8,400 nucleotides of DNA from JBBRMQ01 sp038230775 (GTDB lineage: Bacteria; Acidobacteriota; Thermoanaerobaculia; Gp7-AA8), in NCBI GenBank assembly GCA_038230775.1, contig JBBRMQ010000195.1:1-8400 (forward strand), given 5' to 3'. The translations under genes were made by a program, and so were the position numbers. Below, piece by piece: positions 4,806 to 8,400 of this stretch. The notes under the pieces were generated by a model. It had not been told where the DNA came from. It ran no database searches and saw only the letters and a program-made list of their open reading frames with translations. Position 1 is the first letter of the stretch; each line of letters starts with the position of its first letter.

Positions 4806-6683
4806 TCAAATCTCAACCTGCGCCCCCAGCTCGATGACCTGGTTGGCCGGCAGGCAAAAATATTGTGAGGCGCTGCTCGAGTTCCGCATCATCCACCCGA
4901 ACAGACGCTCACGCCACATCGCCATTCCAGGCGCGCGTGTGGCCACAATGGTATCGCGTCCGAGGAAATAGCTCGTGCGCATGGGGTCGAAGGTGAAAGG
5001 CTCTTTGATCGAGGAGAGAAGCTCGGGCAGGTTGGCGTCTTCGATGTAGCCGAAGCGCACCAGAACCCGATAGACTCCATGGCCGTGATCGGTCCACTGC
5101 ATGCGCTCCTCTTCCGCGATGCGTGGCGTTTCCTCGACCAACACGCTGAGCAGAATCACGCGTTCATGGACGATCTTGTTGTGCTTGAGGTTGTGAAGCA
5201 ACGTGATCGGAATTCCGTCCGGGCTGCGCGATAGAAAGACCGCCGTGCCCGCGACGCGTGGAATCGTCTTCTTCGCGAGATCGCGCATGAAGTCGTCGGT
5301 CGATAACGTCTGCTCGGCGATGCGATCGTTCAGAATCCGGCGGCCGAGGCGCCAGGTGGACATGAGCGTGAAGATCCAGAGGCCGACGCCCAGCGGAAAC
5401 CATCCGCCTTCCGCCACCTTGACGATGTTCGCGCCGAAGAACGCCACGTCGATGATGAGAAGCGGAACGGTCACGGCGAGGACGCCGATCATCGGCCACT
5501 TCCAGCGCTCGCGCTCGACGACCGCGAGGAGCGCCGTCGTGATGCCCATCGTCGCGGTAACCGCGACACCGTATGCAGCCGCCAGTGCGCTCGAGGCCTG
5601 GAACGCAAGCACCAGCGCGATGGCGGAGAGCATCAACAGCCAGTTGACCGACGGAATGTAGATCTGCCCGATCTCGCGCGCCGACGTGTGGCGGATGAGA
5701 ATGCGGGGCATGTATCCGAGTTGTACCGCCTGCTTCGTAAGCGAGAACGCGCCGGAGATGACGGCCTGCGACGCGATGACCGTCGCCACGGTCGACAGCG
5801 CGACGAGGGGAATGCGCGTCCAGTGTGGACCCATCAGAAAGAACGGATTCTGCGTGGCCTTCGGTGTGTGCAGCATCAGCGCACCCTGGCCGAAATAGTT
5901 GATGACGAGCGCCGGAAACACGATGGTGAACCATGCGATCCGAATCGGCCGCGCGCCGAAGTGACCCATGTCGGCGTACAGCGCTTCGCCACCGGTGACC
6001 GAGAGAAAGACCGCGCCAAGGACGAGGAATCCCTTCCCCCGGTTGATGGCGAAGAAGCGGACCGCGTGAACCGGATTGATCGCGCCAAGGACGTGCGGCT
6101 CCTTGAGGATCTGCATGATGCCGAGAATGGAGATCACGGCGAACCAGACGAGCATGACGGGGCCGAATGCGGCGCCGACTTTCCCGGTGCCGAGGCCCTG
6201 GAATGCGAAGAGGATGATGAGCACGACGATGGTGAGCGGCACCACAAAATGCGAGAAGACCGGCGTCGCCACCTCGATGCCTTCCATGGCGCTGAGGACG
6301 GAGATCGCCGGCGTGATCATGCCGTCGCCGTAGAGCAGCGCGGCCCCGAAGAGGCCCATCGCGGCCAGCGCCGAGCGGTACATCTTCTTGCTCTCACCGC
6401 GCGCGCGGATGAGCGACATCAGCGCGAGGATGCCGCCTTCACCGCGGTTGTCCGCGCGCATCACCAGCGCGAGGTACTTCACCGAGATGACGATGATCAG
6501 CGACCACAGGACGAGCGAGAGTACGCCGAACACGTTCGCGGGGGTCGGCGGCACACCGTGGTGGCTGTGAAAGCACTCGCGGAGGGCGTACAGCGGACTG
6601 GTGCCGATGTCTCCGTACACCACTCCCAACGCCCCCAGCGAGAGGATGAGCTGGTAACGCCGGCTGTCCTGCTGGGGTTCCAT
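4806..6683 (-). CDS. kup: Kup-family low-affinity potassium transporter
   Basis: A protein of 625 residues from the ATG at 6683, matching E. coli Kup (622). Kup imports K+ with protons across the inner membrane. The family signature GALGVVYGDIGTSPLYAL (17-34) is intact. It is followed by NRGEGG (79-84), LLYGDGMITPAISVLSAMEG (116-135), TGGEALYADMGHFG (230-243), and NYFGQGALML. About 12 membrane helices occupy the first two thirds. The last roughly 170 residues form the soluble cytoplasmic domain, which begins after the WRLGRRILNDRIAEQ stretch. A GTG at 6707 would add eight residues (VPSPVAR-type). Neither start has a Shine-Dalgarno sequence, and ATG is preferred because it gives the usual N-terminal length. 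The gene lies about 120 bases downstream of the GGDEF-EAL gene on the same strand and could be cotranscribed. No riboswitch-like leader is evident upstream. Confidence 0.96.
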   Translation of the reverse strand: MEPQQDSRRYQLILSLGALGVVYGDIGTSPLYALRECFHSHHGVPPTPANVFGVLSLVLWSLIIVISVKYLALVMRADNRGEGGILALMSLIRARGESKKMYRSALAAMGLFGAALLYGDGMITPAISVLSAMEGIEVATPVFSHFVVPLTIVVLIILFAFQGLGTGKVGAAFGPVMLVWFAVISILGIMQILKEPHVLGAINPVHAVRFFAINRGKGFLVLGAVFLSVTGGEALYADMGHFGARPIRIAWFTIVFPALVINYFGQGALMLHTPKATQNPFFLMGPHWTRIPLVALSTVATVIASQAVISGAFSLTKQAVQLGYMPRILIRHTSAREIGQIYIPSVNWLLMLSAIALVLAFQASSALAAAYGVAVTATMGITTALLAVVERERWKWPMIGVLAVTVPLLIIDVAFFGANIVKVAEGGWFPLGVGLWIFTLMSTWRLGRRILNDRIAEQTLSTDDFMRDLAKKTIPRVAGTAVFLSRSPDGIPITLLHNLKHNKIVHERVILLSVLVEETPRIAEEERMQWTDHGHGVYRVLVRFGYIEDANLPELLSSIKEPFTFDPMRTSYFLGRDTIVATRAPGMAMWRERLFGWMMRNSSSASQYFCLPANQVIELGAQVEI

Positions 6684-6726
6684 TCGAGCGACGGGGGAAG
6701 GTACCACAACGGGCTTGTCGCGGGGA

Positions 6727-6804
6727 CGCTGGTCGCAGGTGGGAAAAGCGCAACGAGCGCCGGGTCGCTGGTCGCGGGTCGCAGGTCGGAAAAGCGCGAC
6801 CCGC
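6727..6804. repeat. Direct repeat with a nested hairpin between kup and the GGDEF-EAL gene
   Basis: Unit 1 (6727-6751) reads CGCTGGTCGCAGGTGGGAAA then AGCGC. Unit 2 (6766-6797) is the same apart from one base change and an inserted GGGTCGC (6776-6782), which duplicates its neighbouring word. Unit 2 also forms a stem: GCGGGTCGC (6774-6782) pairs with GCGACCCGC (6796-6804), which reaches the stop codon of the GGDEF-EAL gene. On the minus strand the loop contains CTTTTCC, but no T-run follows the stem, so intrinsic termination is uncertain. The array looks like slippage growth of a short GGTCGC word. Confidence 0.75.
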
Positions 6805-8400
6805 TACGTGGCGTCCACGGCCGCGGTCTCGATCAGCGCGAGGAACTTGTCGGCCGGAACGGGAGCCTTGATGAGGTATCCCTGCATCTGATCGCAGCCG
6901 ATGCGCTTGAGAAACGCCGCCTGCTCCGAGAACTCCACACCCTCGGCGATCACCTTGAGGCGAAGGCTGTGGGCCATCGCGTTGATGGCGGTGACGATCG
7001 CAGCCGTGTCGGGATCGTTGTTGACGTCGCGCACGAATGACTGATCGATCTTGAGGGTGTCGATCGGGAACCGCTTGAGGTAGCTCAGCGAGGAGTGGCC
7101 GGTGCCGAAGTCGTCGATCGAGATGCGCAGCCCGAGTTTCTTGAGCTCGTACAGCGTGCGGATGCTGTTCTCCGGATTGACCATCGCGCCGCTCTCGGTG
7201 ATCTCGAGCTCGAGAAGGCGCGCCTCGAGGCCGGTGTCGTCGAGCACCTCACGCACGCGCGCGAGAAGATCGGGCTGCGTGAGCTGGCAGACCGCGAGAT
7301 TCACGGCGATCGTGAGTCCGCGGAAACCGGCGTCGTGCCACTGCTTCGCCTGCACGCAGGCGGTGCGCATTGCCCACGTTCCCAGCGGCACCATCACGCC
7401 GATCGATTCGGCGAGCGGGATGAACACCGCGGGCGGGATCATGCCCATCGTCGGGTGATTCCATCGCAGCAGCGCTTCCATCCCTGTGATCCGGTTGAGG
7501 CGGAAGTCGAAGATCGGCTGGTAGTGAACCGACAGCTCGTTGTTCGCGAGCGCCTTGCGGAGACCGTGTTCCAGCGCGATGCGCTGCAGTGCCTTGGCGT
7601 TGATGAAGGCGTTGAAGAGCTGGTAGTTGTCGCGGCCCTCTTCCTTGGCCTGGTACATCGCGGTGTCCGCGTTCTTGATGAGGGTCTCGGCATCGGTCCC
7701 GTCATCGGGGAAAAGGCTGATGCCGATGCTGGTCGTCACGAACAGCTCGCGCCCTTCGATGTGGAAGGGATAGCGGACCGCATCGAGGATCTTCTGCGCC
7801 ACCAACGCCGCGTCTTCGGCGACGCTCAGGCTCGGCAGCAGCAGCGTGAACTCGTCGCCGCCTAACCGCGCCACGGTGTCGCTGTCGCGAAGGCAGGACT
7901 GCACGCGCGCCGCCGCCGACTGCAGCAGGTGATCGCCGATGTTGTGTCCGAGCGAGTCGTTGATGACCTTGAACCGGTCGAGATCGAGGAACAGCACCGC
8001 GAGCTTCAGGTGCTCCCGCTGTGCGTGCGAGATGGCGACCGTCAGGCGGTCCTTGAACAGCAGACGGTTGGGGAGTGCCGTCAGCGCATCGTGATACGCC
8101 AGATGCTTGATCTGCTCCTCGGCATACGTCCGCTCGGTGATGTCGCGAACCACGATCACCAGCCCGCCCCCTTCGATCGCGGTGATCGAGATCTCCTGCG
8201 GGAAGGTCAGTCCGTCGCGGCGCAAGCCGGTCGCTTCGCCGCGCCAGCGGCCGCGCTGCTGCACAATCGGCAGGATCGTGTTCGTGAACCGTTCATTTGT
8301 CGAGGATTCATAAAGTGCGTAGAGCGGCAGGCCGATCATCGACTGCAGGGTCGAGTAGCCGTATAGCTTCGTGAGCCCGTCGTTGACGAACGTGAACTCG
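6804..8400 (-). CDS. PAS-GGDEF-EAL cyclic-di-GMP turnover protein (5' end outside window)
   Basis: The frame stays open to the right edge, so the N-terminus is missing; the ATG at 8339 is internal. Visible order, numbering from that Met: the end of a PAS domain (upstream TFVNDGLTKLYGYS, then RRDGLTFPQEISI and the VVRDITER exit at 63-70), a GGDEF domain (about 77-242) and an EAL domain (about 255-505). GGDEF is intact at 160-164 and is preceded by an RxxD inhibitory site, RDSD (151-154), at the canonical five-residue spacing. The EAL domain keeps EAL (288-290), Asn347, the ELEITES Glu (about 378), DDFGTG (409-414), Lys430, AEGVE (465-469) and QGY (486-488). Both the diguanylate cyclase and phosphodiesterase halves therefore look competent. 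A sensory PAS domain directly before them implies control by a signal that cannot be read from sequence. The stop codon overlaps the stem of the downstream repeat. Confidence 0.95.
   Translation of the reverse strand, partial: EFTFVNDGLTKLYGYSTLQSMIGLPLYALYESSTNERFTNTILPIVQQRGRWRGEATGLRRDGLTFPQEISITAIEGGGLVIVVRDITERTYAEEQIKHLAYHDALTALPNRLLFKDRLTVAISHAQREHLKLAVLFLDLDRFKVINDSLGHNIGDHLLQSAAARVQSCLRDSDTVARLGGDEFTLLLPSLSVAEDAALVAQKILDAVRYPFHIEGRELFVTTSIGISLFPDDGTDAETLIKNADTAMYQAKEEGRDNYQLFNAFINAKALQRIALEHGLRKALANNELSVHYQPIFDFRLNRITGMEALLRWNHPTMGMIPPAVFIPLAESIGVMVPLGTWAMRTACVQAKQWHDAGFRGLTIAVNLAVCQLTQPDLLARVREVLDDTGLEARLLELEITESGAMVNPENSIRTLYELKKLGLRISIDDFGTGHSSLSYLKRFPIDTLKIDQSFVRDVNNDPDTAAIVTAINAMAHSLRLKVIAEGVEFSEQAAFLKRIGCDQMQGYLIKAPVPADKFLALIETAAVDAT

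Noticed and set aside
6684..6803. Possible c-di-AMP (ydaO) riboswitch before kup
   Set aside because: The gap is short and is filled by GGTCGC-type repeats; none of the conserved ydaO elements is visible.
5688..7040. A 450-codon plus-strand frame antisense to kup and the GGDEF-EAL gene
   Set aside because: It spans two well-supported genes and the repeat between them, with an Arg/Asp/His-rich composition typical of antisense frames in GC-rich DNA.

Overview
This is ordinary chromosomal housekeeping and accessory sequence from a GC-rich bacterium (third codon positions are mostly G or C). The gene set is a YibQ-type deacetylase, EF-P, a Liv-type binding protein, Kup and a GGDEF-EAL protein. 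Together with hairpins built from short GTTG-rich words, it suggests a soil or environmental lineage such as Acidobacteriota or Gemmatimonadota. That placement is only an impression; nothing in the window fixes the phylum. I found no CRISPR array, transposase, phage gene, rRNA or tRNA.

Layout, left to right: the last 22 codons of an unidentified plus-strand gene (1-71); a small exported protein, possibly a degenerate staphylococcal-nuclease-like fold, on the minus strand (179-628); and, divergent from it, a membrane-anchored divergent polysaccharide deacetylase (715-1617). This is followed in the same frame, straight after its stop codon, by an eight-helix membrane protein of unknown function (1618-2358). 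Next, on the minus strand, come elongation factor P (2929-3486) and, downstream of it, a zinc-ribbon membrane protein (2489-2866). Divergent from efp is an orphan branched-chain-amino-acid-type substrate-binding protein (3525-4670). The last part holds a Kup potassium transporter (4806-6683, possibly to 6707) and a PAS-GGDEF-EAL cyclic-di-GMP protein (6804 to beyond 8400), both on the minus strand.

Likely transcription units are deacetylase plus membrane protein, efp plus zinc-ribbon protein, and perhaps GGDEF-EAL plus kup. The other genes look monocistronic. The binding protein has no permease or ATPase nearby.

The clearest structure outside genes is in the junctions. All three convergent gene pairs are separated by a long inverted repeat, each of unrelated sequence: 104-175, 2378-2471 and 4680-4748. 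A fourth, tandem-repeat element lies between kup and the GGDEF-EAL gene. No new multigene system is evident. The items most worth a second look are these junction elements, an EF-P with asparagine at the usual modification site, the degenerate nuclease-like protein, and the in-frame pair at 1617/1618.
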